64,000 bases of DNA from Sparassis latifolia (lineage: Eukaryota > Basidiomycota > Agaricomycetes > Polyporales > Sparassidaceae): NCBI GenBank assembly GCA_018466975.1, contig JAENRS010000022.1:496001-560000 (forward strand). Reading direction: 5' to 3'. The notes below the pieces were generated by a model, which worked only from the letters and a program-made list of their open reading frames with translations, searched no databases and was not told where the DNA came from. The stretch's first letter is position 1, and every line of letters starts with the position of its first letter. Positions 1-11,665 of this stretch are shown here, one piece after another. A program made the position numbers and the translations under genes.

Positions 1-1264
1 CCACTTGCGTTTCTTGGACGCCAGCTCTGATGTGTATGAACACTTGGTATGTACCGAGTAATATCAGGTTTCTAGAATAACGATAACGTCGGCTTTGTCT
101 CGGTCTTGAAGAAATCGCAACATAGAAACTCTTGATGCAGGTTGCCACTCTCCAAAATCCAATTGACTCTCCCAAGTCCGTTGCTCTATTCTCGTCCGGG
201 AAATGTTCACAACGTGTTACATTCGCAGATCCCCAAAACTTTATCCCAGTAAGTACGTGATTAAAATCCAACAGATGCATTCAAGAACAAAGACACCTCG
301 AGAGTAATCTGAAAAAGTAGGAGGCGACGAGATGATGCAAGATCATTACTAGCAGAACGAGACTAAATGCCATAAGTACGTATCCGCGTCCGTACCGTCT
401 ACCCAGCCAATGATCGCAATATTCAAAATCACCTTATAGGCCCTTGGGACAGTGCAGGAATCGTACAGGTTGTAATCGCCACGACACCCATTCTCGCGGC
501 GTACATAGAGTCCCTGGAAGTACCCTCTCAACTCGGTGTGGTGCAATTCCTCACCGAGTGCGCTCGGCGTCGCCTCGCGAAAGTTGCAGTTCAACACCAG
601 GAGCCGCCTGTATGATTGACGCCGTTCTATCCCTGAACACCCGTTGATCCCACCCACCATTCGCAGTTACAGCCACTGAAGCTAGTGGTACTGATACATT
701 AGTTTGACGATCTTATCCCCTGGATTAAGTTTTTTTGCTTTCATATTGCTCCGAACTCATTTCTGCATGTACCCTGACCAACTGAGCGGAGCACTCCATC
801 AAGAGGCGCATTAATTGGTGGCCCGCAATTCATTTTTGAATGGAGAAAATAATCGCCACTACACTCGCAGCGGCGTATGACTGCATCACTGGTGGCGGCT
901 TCGACAAACGGGTGGTGAAGATTATCTTCAAATTCAACCTGGCCCTTTACTATTTCCGCGAAGGACACATTCAAGGGTGCTCTTGTGACACGGAACACCA
1001 GTTTCGAAGCCACCGGACGAGTCGTCTGGAAATCACTCGAACCTTTTGAACGTCCTATCAGGTGGCCGAAGCGTGCGGTTCCATCACAGAGAACACTCTG
1101 ACAGCTATATGCGCGGCGTGTAACCTGCGTGCTTGGACGAGATGCCATGTACTCGATAGAGTGACTACACTGATTCAAGTGACAACTGACCTGTCTCAGT
1201 AAGGGTGGTGAGGGAGTATTTATACACATTTTCGCCAATTGGTATCCCGACAGCTTCGCACAGC
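1..1264. other. left edge, no supported gene
   Basis: This stretch lies downstream of the GH92 stop codon. It contains open frames on the minus strand (349-660, and 741-1268 which overlaps the GH92 3' end in another frame). Neither shows a family motif or convincing splice partners, so I do not call a gene. The 349-660 frame contains several Cys and Tyr residues and could be an exon of a gene running off the left edge. Confidence 0.4.
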
Positions 1265-4200
1265 TCAAGCAAATCCACCGGTGGACAACGACGGTGGCAA
1301 CGCACTGTCATCTGCCCCGCACACCACATTGGCGTCGTCTGTCAATTCGAGCTCGATCGTAGAACCGCTCTCAAAGACGTCCCATTCGAGGTAACAGTTC
1401 GATTTCCACGGCACGCCGTCGATGGTGACGTTCTGCCAGCCAAGTCAATTGAGGATAGTCGCGTGTCCCCACACCACGACTGTGCGTACCTGCACGAAGA
1501 CCTGGCCACCGGTACCATTCGCGGGATTCCCCGAGAATCCGTTTGCTTTGATCGTGGTCGTGGTGTTGAAGGCGGGGTTGTAGAAAGAAATCTGAGGGAA
1601 CCACGGTGAGGAAAGCAGATACTGCCGAGTAGCGGGTACAGGATACAGCCCTGCGAGGAAGAACGTGACATAGCTTGCCATAGCACCTGTCATGCTGAAT
1701 AAGATATGCATCATTGTCTTCTCACTATATCTCACCAGAATCTAGAACAACCAGACAGATATTGAAGGGTAATTGCACCAGATGAGACGAAGGTACGTAC
1801 CATCGTTGCCAGGTAAACCGTTGACAGAGGTATTGAACCACTGCGCTATGACCTGCCGTGATCGCTGGGTACTCATGCCCGGGTTGTCTGCGTAATGATA
1901 CATAAAGGGGATTTGTTCCGAGGGCTCATCCGTCTCGTCGTAATAATTCTGGATGCCAACATTTATCAAAAAAATATTCATGGGAAATTCAGTTTCGAGT
2001 GACAAAGACTACTGACCTCGTCGAAGATAAAGTTCAGCCTGTCAATGAAGTTCTCCGGTCCACCTTGCAGTTCGACCAACCTGGCCATATCCTGGGGTAC
2101 AAACTGCGATGCAATCAGTTTGTCATTCCGTTAAGACACCTCGCTCAGCACCTGAGAGTACTGCAAAAATCCCTTATCAGCACATTCGACAACGTCTGAG
2201 AAACCACACTCACAACGATTGGCGAATCCTCATAAAAGCCATCGTAATTGACTGCATTCAGATAGCAGGTAGACTGTGTGGGGTCATTGACGCTGCAATG
2301 CCGGGGATCCGTGTAGTTGAAGGTGCCGTTTGCGAATCGCGGCTATGCAGAGAGTGGTGAGTGGGGACCTTTGGGAGACGGAGAGAGCAAGTAACACCTG
2401 CATCATCCCGACGATATCCTCTCGCCCTGGGACAGTCGTATTTGGGTTCCAGACATTCACGAAGTTACCCGCACGTTGTACGTACTGTGATGTGAGTTGC
2501 AGCGCACGTCAGAAACAAAGTAATCCTGTACAGACCTTGGCAGCGTCTGCAGTGTTATTGAGTGTCTTCGCTACTTGAGAAATAGCGAAGTCGTTGAACG
2601 CGTACTGGAGTCCATTTCGGCGACGTTCACGAGTACAGACAAGACATAACGCTCACCTCCAGCGTTCGCGACACCGTCTTCGTATTCGTTCCACTGATTT
2701 GCCACACATCCTGAGGAATATACCCTGCCAGATAAATCTCAGCCAAACTCTGCTCCTGCGGTCGTACAAATGGCATACCCAGAGTTTTCCAGGTATCCAG
2801 CTGGCGTCCTTGAAGGTCCCAGTTCGGCGGCTGTTCCTCCGCGTCCGCGAGCAGTGCTGCGTAAAGAGCGGCCGACGAGACGTTGAGCTGTTCGGCTTGT
2901 TGGTGATACCTGCACGATCAATCCGATACGGAGAAATGAATATCGAGCGAAGGCACACCGAGGAAGCACGCACTTGACCAAAAATTCGCCAAGAATGGGA
3001 TCGCCGTCTAGAGCAGACAGTGAGTGACTCTGGCATCAAACCTAATATGCATCGCTCACTGCTGCCACCTTGTATCCACTGCTGGGCCGTCGCACCGCGG
3101 CATTCGGGGAGCCATCCTTCAGCATAAATAATAAATAATGGCAATTTGGTGCGCTTTGAACGCTCACCTTCGTGTTGCTGTATGTTAATCAACCCCCGAA
3201 CGATCCTCGCAAAATTTACAGGGTCGTGGAGGGACAACAGCGGATACAGAGTTCGAAACGTGTCCCACTAATGTACAGGTTAACCAACAATCTGTACGGC
3301 CAGCATCTTACTCACATTGCAGTAGAACGAGTCATAGTACGGCTCCGTCGAGTTCCACAACGGGTTCTCGTCCGTATCTTTGTACACATTCAGTCAGCTC
3401 AGACAGCAGAGGTCAGACGCATGCCCGCGCTCACAGTCTGCAGGGACGATATGCGTCCTGTACAGCGAGCTGTAGAAGAGCACTACGGTCTCGCTGTCGA
3501 CGCCCTGCGGGTCCACTTGCACACGTGCGAGAATATCATCCCACTGTGCCCGCGATGCGGACCGCACGCCCTCGAAGTCGAAGTCGGGTATCTCCTCTTC
3601 GGCGTTGGCACATGCCTGGGCGGAGGAGATGAACGAAACGCCGACACGCGCCAAAATCGATGTTGTCCCTGGCTCGGGAAATGTTTAGAACGACGCCCCC
3701 CCACGGATGTCAGGAAGACTTACCGTTAGCGTTGGGCACAAAGGTGAACATGGCACCTAGCTGGTCGACGAAACCTTCAGACCCATATTAGTGTTGATGC
3801 ATGATGGCGAGCATGAAGGATTGCACATGCGTACTCGAATACATCTGAGAGATTGCCATGCTATTTTTCACAGGGTAGTCCGCCAGCCACGCCCCATATT
3901 CGAGAGGTGCACCCTGCTCTTTGATTCAGAACGAACGAGGTAGCGATATTCTCCAGGTTGACATACCAGATCATAGCCGTCGCCCTGAAAATCGACACAA
4001 GTATAAACCCTGTATCGCCCGGGGCCAAACGAGGCCGCAAAGGATGCACCTCCTGATCAGCGTTTGAGTCAGAGCTGCATAAGCTGGATACCAGGAAATT
4101 AACAAACCGACGACTCGTGCAGTGCTCGTATTCAGTGTCATCACCGGTTCGGTGCTGCTCTGCTGTCCATCATTTGTGATGTCTACAGCCAGTCTGGGGA

Positions 4201-5109
4201 ATTCTGTGCCCGAGGGAAAGGTATAGCTTGGCATACGCATAGTCAAAAGTTAAGCTAAAATCTCGGGAAAATGGTGAATACCGGTGCAGTGCGGCGCGAC
4301 GCGTGGACGTCAGCTCGACACGAATACCGGTCGACTGGTCACGGATGAATCTCTGCATGTTCGAAAATGTGTCGGACACGTTCTCTCACCAAGTTAGACG
4401 CGAAATATCCAGGCTCCGCGGCATCGTCGGGAGAACCTGTACAACACGTCAATCGATAGATTCCGCGAACGAGGCTATAGCGCTGACCATCCGGCAGGAG
4501 CTGTCTCAGAACTTTCCGGCTCTGTATGGCCGTCGGACACGACTCAAAAGTGTTGTCGACTCCACACGATGCGAACGGCCAGAGTTTGAATTGCGACAAG
4601 GTGACCGCCTCATAGCACCATAAGTTCCTCCAACAATACAGACGCCGAACGACGACTCACCCCACCGGTGCCATCGTCGTGTAACGGAGAAAATCCAGTG
4701 GCGTTGTATATCGGATTTGCGTCATATCCGGCTTGCTGATCCACGCAGCGAATGTCATCACCAGAGGCTCGACGTGGATGTGACAACACTCATACGTTAT
4801 GAGGGGAATCGGTATCCATGCCCGCCTTCACCATCCCGTGCGGTATCGTTGCACCTGTTGCGATAGGCCGCACGATGAGCAAATGAACCACCAACAGGGC
4901 TTGTGACACGGACCAGGGAAGACATTGCCGCCATTTGTCGTCCCAATGAACGGATTGACATAAGTCGCAGGATCAGAGATAAAGACCAAAGTCGAAGGAT
5001 CTACTACCACAGCGTCATACGACGGCGATATCCTTGGAGAGTGGAGCGCCGAAGCGATGTGAATGTCGACCAGCAGAACCACGCTTCGTAGTAGCTTCAA
5101 AGTCTTCAT
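1265..5109 (-). CDS. GH92 alpha-1,2-mannosidase (secreted)
   Basis: This is a glycoside hydrolase family 92 exo-alpha-mannosidase, an inverting and Ca-dependent family that trims alpha-mannosides. The start at 5109 gives a hydrophobic signal peptide (MKTLKLLRSVVLLV..). It is followed by the N-terminal signature DPATYVNPFIGTTNGGNVFPG, read up to an intron donor. Further exons read HGMVKAGMDTDSP, GYDANPIYNATGFS, TGIRVELTSTRRAALHRY, QGDGYDL, AEEEIPDFDFEGVR, FYSSLYRTH, EGWLPECRGATAQQWIQGGS, GDPILGEFLVKYH, DETDEPSEQIPFMYHYA, STQRSRQVIAQWFNTSVNG, GLYPVPATRQYLLSSPWFPQ and NPANGTGGQVFVQ. The last exon reads SNCYLEWDVFESG and ends PPSLSTGGFA-stop. At least a dozen short introns interrupt it. Every junction I checked keeps frame, so the gene looks intact. 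One exon is only 9 nt long (2152-2160, encoding YSQ). The product is probably secreted and acts on mannoproteins or N-glycans. Confidence 0.93.
2152..2160 (-). other. 9-nt micro-exon in the GH92 gene
   Basis: Between the exon ending in EDSPIV and the exon starting FVPQDMARLVELQGG lies TACTCTCAG (YSQ). It is preceded by a pyrimidine-rich tract ending TTTTTGCAG and followed by donor GTGCTGAG. Including it restores the expected YSQFVPQDMA family sequence in frame. Confidence 0.75.
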
Positions 5110-5556
5110 CGTACGTAGCGCACCACCACCGTCACGTCGACGCCTCAAAGGCGTCTTATACCCCCAAATTAGCCGGAAGCTCCAGACCCACATAATGGTG
5201 CGTATGAGAGTCTCTTCTAATCTTCTGATTCTCCCTGCGACTCAATCGATGGCACGGCCGGCATGCCCACCGGACTGGCAGATGACCTCGCACTAGCCGT
5301 GTCCAGTGCAAGGTTCTGACAGCGCGGCTGCATGAGAACGCATCGACGGGTAGAAGGTAAGACACGTGGACTCAGCTCGGGAGAAACACACGGACCGCAA
5401 CTCGTCATCGTTTCGCAGAAGTGCGGTAGCGAGCACTAAAAAGGAAATTGGGTTGCTTCTTTCGGACATAAACCGTCGCACGTGCTCAACGCGGTAGGAC
5501 TTTGCTCTGAGGCGACAGCGACGGTGAATAAAGCTGAGCACTTAGCTTCTCGAAAT
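5110..5556. other. intergenic, GH92 upstream region
   Basis: This lies between the GH92 start and the AAA ATPase 3' end, both on the minus strand. It should hold the GH92 promoter and the ATPase terminator. No clear TATA box or repeat was seen. Part of it could be ATPase coding sequence if the alternative last exon (stop near 5436) is used. Confidence 0.4.
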
Positions 5557-8501
5557 CTACAGCACAAGCTCATCGGTATTCTCCACGTACAAGCAAGACA
5601 GCGAGTGAGAGCGCGACCAACGACTATATACACGACGGCGGAATGCTCTATTGATACATTGCATGACTGCACACGCCGAGGCGTCAGCACACCCATTTTC
5701 AAGAACAAAATCGCACAGCACTACGCACCTAAAATCAAACTGCTCCATCAACCCCAGCACCTGGCTCAAATGCCTGTACCCAAATTTCTCCTGCCGGCCG
5801 ATGGCGAGCGCGCCCGCAGTCTTGACGACGTTCTTGATCTGCCGCCCGTTCACCTTCTTCTCCCCAAGCTCACGCAGCTCCTCGCGCGTCAAGCCGCCGT
5901 CGGGGATATTCCCGTTCACCCGCTGCATGAACGCCACCCAGATATGCTTTCGCGCGTCGGGGGAGAGGTCGTGGTACCGGAGGGACACGTGGATGCGCGA
6001 CTGAAACGCCTCGTCGAAGACGCGCACGCGGTTCGTTGTCAGGAAGAGAATACCACGGAAGTACCTGCGCCACGATCTGCATCAATAACCGAATTCACGG
6101 AATGAGGAGATACGCGCACTCGAGTTGTCGAAGGAAGACCGCAACCATCGCGTTGCGCTCGAGGAAGTGCAGGGAGCGCTCCTCGAGGAACACGTCTGCT
6201 TCGTCGATGAGCACCACTGCGCCCCACGCCGCGGCGGCCCTCAGCACCGTGGCGAGGTTCGCGTCCATGACCTCCGCCGTTGTGCCCAGCTCCGCCGCTC
6301 CAACCACATACAGAGGCTCTGCAATACCGATGTCAGTATCAAGCACAATGCCATTCAGTCGAGTCCTTGGTCCTTACTTCGCAGATCTACATGAATTGGG
6401 TGAGCAACATGCACGTACGCAGAAGAGAAAAGAAAGCACGCACATTCGCTGATCCCCTCGGCAGTCAGGCTCTTTCCTATTATCAAAATGCGACATCAGA
6501 ACGGCTTGTGTCTCTCCGAGGAATCTCATCTAACCTGTTCCAGGGTTCCCGAAGAGATTGATGACCAGCCCGAGGCCTTTCCCCGAGACGAAGTCGTCGA
6601 ACTTGGCAGCGGCGCCGGTGTTGTGCGATTCGACGAGCGTCTTAAGCACCATTTTCTGCTCTGCCGGGATGACAAGGTGGTTGAACGCGTCATCATTCCA
6701 CTCCAGATCGCGCACATTGTCCACAGCAAACTCCACTATGCGAGCACCATCATGCTGAGTGTCAGCGGACAGTGATCAGTAAAGAAAAGTGCACTAACAC
6801 CATTGTTTGTCCGACAGGCTGAAGCCGTACACGATCGGAGACGCGAGCATCAGATCCTCTTCTGAGAGCTCCGACGCCTCGCTCAGAGACTCGACGACCG
6901 CGCCTGCGACGAGCGCGAACCTGTCGAGGTCGTTCCCGGATATCGTCTTCGTCACGATCGGGAATTTGCCGTAGTTCGGTACTATGTCCTGGAAGGTTCC
7001 TGGATAAAGGCAGAGCGCCGCAGTCAGCACAGGTCGAACACGAAAAAGCGAAAACGACACTCACTCCGATCTGTGATGATCCGCGAGTTCACCTGCGGAC
7101 GACATTAGTACATCGTCCACACAGCCTAACCAGCAGCGACTCACACTGGTCTTGATGTACGCAACCTGCTTGAACCGGAACGCCAGTCCGCGATACGCGA
7201 CATGGCGCATCCCGCCTGCGATCGCCGCCCACTTCCTCCCGCGCGCGATCAGCCGCTCCCTCAAGCCATTCTCGCCGCCCACGCCCGTGTAATACTGTAT
7301 CGGGTATGCCGACAAGCTCGAAATCTTCCTCGTCCCTTTAAACGCATGCACCTCCAGAGCCGCATTCAGCATCCCGAGCCCGAAGCGCGCTGCGGGCTCT
7401 TCCCCGTCCACGCGCGGGCCCGCACCGGAGCCCATCTCATTCGTGCGCGCGCCAGCGAGCCCGACGTCCGCCTCGACGTACTCCATCGTGAGGCGCCACA
7501 GCAGCTGCTGCTCCTGCTTCTTCGAACCCGCGCTCCCACCGAGCGAGTGGTGCACGGGCAGGAAGGGGTGCGCCTGCACGTCGAGCTGCTGGCAGAGCTC
7601 GGCGTGCACGAGCCGCGCCGTGCGCGGCTCGCCCGTCACGGGGCACGTCGTGCACAGGATCGTCTTCCGCGGGACGTAGAGCGCCCAGAGCAGGTCGAAC
7701 GTGATCTCCCCGTGCGCGAGGAGTGAGGAGAGCGTGCTGATCGTGCTCGAATGCGTCGTCGTTAGGTACTGCAGTAGGTGCTGCAGGTGCGCGTACTTCT
7801 CGCGCTCTGCAGCGTCCACTGCGTCAACGAGCTTCGCTGCGCACTCTTGCAGCTCGCGCAGGAAGCTGAGGAGCAGCTGCGGGTCGATCTGTTGGAGCTG
7901 GTCAGCGACGGCCGCCGCCACTCATGAGCGCCACACGACGTACCCGAAGTGGCTTGGCAGTCCACGATACGCCCTGTCCCTGGCCGATAACCTCCTGGCA
8001 GACCTCGATGAGCGGCTTGCTGTTTATCTGGAACGTCGTGGTGACGTTGAACATGTTCCCCTGCCCGTCCGAGGAGGGGCTGAAGCGGCGGATAACGGTG
8101 AACGCGTACGCGGCGTAGCGGGCGGACGCACCCTGCTCGCCGGGCTCCTCCTGCGCGGTGGACGGCGCGGGCTTCAACACGTACTTGGTGCGGAACTGGT
8201 CAAGTTCCTCGTGCAAGTACTTCACTTCGAGCAGCGTCCCCGGGGCCGCCCGTGGCGCGTCCTCGTCCTCGTCGGCGCCCTCCTTCGGGAGCGGGGTGTA
8301 CTCAATGAGCTCACCCGCGACAGGGTTCATGAACGGGGGAAGGGCCAGCCCGTCTGCGCGCACGCTTTGTCAGTCACTTCTCCCTCGGCGAGTACGACAG
8401 AGAGCGCGAGACTCACACGACGCGGCTTGTGCGACCCGCCTGGCACGCAATATGTCATTATGGCCAGTCGACGAATGTACCTGCGATAGCTGCGGGTCCA
8501 T
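5557..8501 (-). CDS. AAA ATPase with N-terminal DUF7025-like region
   Basis: This is a fungal AAA+ ATPase of the common DUF7025-plus-AAA architecture; its cellular role is not established. The start is inferred at 8501 (MDPQLSQ). A short exon (AGRTSRVV) follows, then VRADGLALPPFMNP, with all splice phases agreeing. The N-terminal half includes LLEVKYLHEELDQFRTKY, FQINSKPLIEVCQEVIG, ITFDLLWALYVPRKT and RKISSLSAYPIQYY. The ATPase core begins after VNSRIITDR. Walker A is GNPGTGKSLTAE, split by an intron, and Walker B is VVLIDEADVFLEER. The sensor and arginine-finger region reads LTTNRVRVFDEAFQSRIHVS, and a C-terminal helical part reads VNGRQIKNVVKTAGALAI. All key residues are present. The last few codons are uncertain: reading straight through gives a stop at 5557, while an intron after QFDF would extend to about 5436. 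Confidence 0.9.
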
Positions 8502-11500
8502 GTGTGTTAGTAGATGTGGTAGTGATAGTGGCGGTGGTCGTCGTCAGTGGAGGCAAGGTGGTGGTCGTCAGCGTGCGGCGAAGGGCTTTAAGTTAAGTTT
8601 AAGAACAAAAGGAGGGCGGCGCTTGGCGCTGGGAAGGAGCGCGCCTCGTGTCTGACTTGCAGGCGCCAATCTCCACGCTCGACGTTGGAGTGTCATGAGA
8701 AGCCACCGCGCTTCGGGCATCCTGCGCTATTACGGCGAGCTGCTAACCATCCAGGCGCAAGGCTGTGGACGTCGCCGCGCTAACGAGACTTGGACACAGT
8801 TGACGGCGTAGTTGACGGCGTACGCTACACTCCAATGCGAGTGCAAGCCGCTCTCAGCTGAAGAACTGAACCGTTGGCTGAAGGACTCACGAACATGAAC
8901 GTGTGGAAATGGCAGCGACCGTGACGTTTCTCCGAGTGCGACACACGTGCTTATGTAAGCACGCTCCACATCGAGAAGAGCCTTTTCCATGCAGGGAGAC
9001 GCAACGAATAGTAGTGAATACGGGCCCTGGCATTGGTTCAAAGGACATCGACGCAGGCGGTACCAGTCCTTGTACAACGCTAGTCCGAGAATGTCCAAAT
9101 GACCGTGCTCTCAGCAGGTCTGTGCGCCTAGAGAATGCATTCGTCAGATGGAACCGTCCACAGACGTTGTACGAGATACACGGTGGAGTAGATCTTCTAT
9201 ATCACCTGTTCTCCGTTGTCTTGTCAGCCTCGTCACCACCCTACAGAGCATATCTTTGTTAGTGGTTGGTCAGCTAGCGGCGATGGAGATCCGGTGTCGA
9301 GCTGCGCAGCGGCGGCGGCTGAGGAGTAAGTATATTGCATAAAATGTAGGCTCAACACGGGTAGGTTTCAGGCTATGATCTCACATCGTCGGATTTCACG
9401 CTCCCTTGTGTTTTCTTGATTTCTCGACAACCTCACGTCGACTGGCTCGAGCCGCACGACCATCGATAGATCGGCGTTAGGCGTCGACGGTGACAGGTGC
9501 TCTAGGTGTACTGTAGTCTGAGCCATGTGAGTGACAGGACGATCCTGAAGGCGACGTCCCACCGTCATTAATGTATCAGTCACGTTCTGCTATCTGTCGT
9601 CTTCGTATTTGACAACCGGGGGAAGGGTCGTAAGGACAGTCAGCAAGGGCTTCCATGATGCATCCGCGCACAATATCATAGAGGCTGTCGTTCGGGCCGA
9701 CTTGGGTCATCCACGTACTCGCGCGCCAGCCTGTCCTTCCACATCGCACGTTATTCTACTCACCACAAATACTGCCCCAGCGTGAATGGCTATACGGCTT
9801 TTGTGGTCTGTAGGTGGTGTTGGAGTCGCTAGGAATGGACTGGACCGAGAGTATGCTTTCAGCCAGTGAAGTAAAGACGAAAAAAATCTTCAACGCCGTT
9901 GAGCGCGTATCTCCACCCTGGGCTGACTCCGGCCCCTCTCTGTTCACCCAGTGATACTGGACCTTTCCACTGCCGCGCACCTAGGAGATACAGTAGACGA
10001 GTCCGTCACACTTCAGAGGCCTCTCACGTCGTCGCATGTCGCCGAATGTGATTCAGAGATGGCCACAAACCAAGCCAGATGCATCGGAGATATTCTCGGA
10101 GCAAGATCTGCGCCGCGTCTGCGGGACGATCGCAACCATCTAGATGCACACGGATCGCTGGCGCATCCACATGGGCCAGCACCGTCGGCCGTGAACGGCG
10201 CAACAGCGTGAGCGGTTTCATGGAGAGCGCCTGAGGCAAATATAATCGCATGCACGACCCGCATTCAGAGAGCACCGTGGAGAAGTCAACGCATCTGGAT
10301 TACTCCAGGTACGTACTCTTCTGGTGGAATTCAGCTCACGACAGAAGTAAAGGGTCCCTGCTGCATCTTCGCGCGTACCGTACCTGCAGACCCTAGCGAG
10401 GCCTATCCAAGATTGGAGACGCACCTGTCACGATCAGCTGTCTCGCGCACGATCACAACATCGATCGGGCAACGCAGTCGACGAACAAGTATGGGGCAGA
10501 TCCACCATCGGGTTGCACATCCTCAAGATTACTCGAGTCTGAGGTCTGACCTCGTGCGTAATCAATTCGCGTCCAAAGGATGAGCGGACCCGCAGGGGGC
10601 GCATACATGCACATTCACCGACGGGCGAGCTATAAATGAGTGCGGCCGGATCATGTTCTCTCGGAAATGCACGCGATTGAGACGACGCCGGTAATTGTCA
10701 ACATGCGACATGTCCTTTGTCGACGATCCAAGACCAGCAAGCCAACACACCGAAGATGTCCACAACAACTTGTCACTCTTGGGAGCGATAATAAGAGATC
10801 ACTCAAACTCTTCGTTTTGAGCGCTGTCAGTATTGTCATTCACGAATATTCAAACAGTAAGCTGCGACGGGACTTACTAAAATGTAGAGGTCCCAAATTC
10901 CGCATGGGTCATTTCATAAGTAAGTACGCTTTGTGCGTCGAAGCAGACAAAACGCGTGACGTGACGCGACGCGTCGGTGGGACGCGTGATGTGGTCCCAC
11001 GGACCCACCAACACAAGGCTCGGTACCGGCTCCTCCACGATTACGGCTGGGTATTCGGCCTCTCATGCAACCATGCCACTGCCAAGTCCGCATGTCTTAG
11101 TTTCTGATGCTAATGTGTCCTTGAGAACCACCCGCTAACCACCTCACTTCATTTTTTGTCGTTCTGTCACTCTATCTGAATGTACCACGTGCATCACGAT
11201 GTCGCACAATCGTAAGTCGCACCCGGTTCGTCAGTACGCCGTATAAATTGCGTTCTCGAGGCCCGGAAGGAGCCCTCGAAAGGGAAAAGAAGGACTTGCT
11301 GACTCCAATCGCTCGCTGGGCCGTCGGAAGACCGTTCTCCAGGGGGGCCTTCCGCGCCCGCGTATGTTTTGTCTGAGGATATATATGAGGGTCACATGGG
11401 CACCCTCTCCTCCTTCTCTCCGGTGGCATGTGTCTCAGACGCTGTGCGCGAACCACTTAGCCACTGCGGGGAACCGTGAGGTACCAAGATCTGCACCCCG

Positions 11501-11665
11501 ATCCCTGCATACAGTATCGTCCCTTCTCTTCTGTGCCTGTCTTCCAACTCCAGCCCTAGTCCCGTATAAACACTGCGGATGCCACCCCGGGTCTTCCGCG
11601 GCTCTTCTCCTCCCACTGCCACTGTAGAACTTCGAAGCTGCTTTCTGATTTGACACGTCGTTGAT
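8502..11665. other. 3.2-kb stretch without recognisable genes
   Basis: This divergent intergenic region lies between the ATPase (-) and the MFS transporter (+). Open frames are short, overlap on both strands and show no domain or consistent splice chain. It contains three ACGCGT hexamers within 36 bp (10952, 10969, 10982). The last few hundred bases are probably the MFS promoter. A decayed gene or transposon cannot be excluded. Confidence 0.5.
11563..11570 (+). promoter_or_regulatory. possible TATA box of the MFS transporter
   Basis: CGTATAAAC lies about 100 bp upstream of the ATG at 11666, after a CT-rich stretch. Position and sequence fit a TATA element. There is no other support. Confidence 0.35.

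Noticed and set aside
741..1268. 175-codon minus-strand frame downstream of GH92
   Set aside because: It overlaps the GH92 last exon in another frame. The remainder shows no motif, so I treat it as chance or at most an unresolved exon.
10024..10840. Possible remnant of a fungal multi-pass membrane protein (phrase DAAGTLYFC in minus frame)
   Set aside because: Resemblance rests on a few residues. No consistent exon chain or hydrophobic segments could be assembled.
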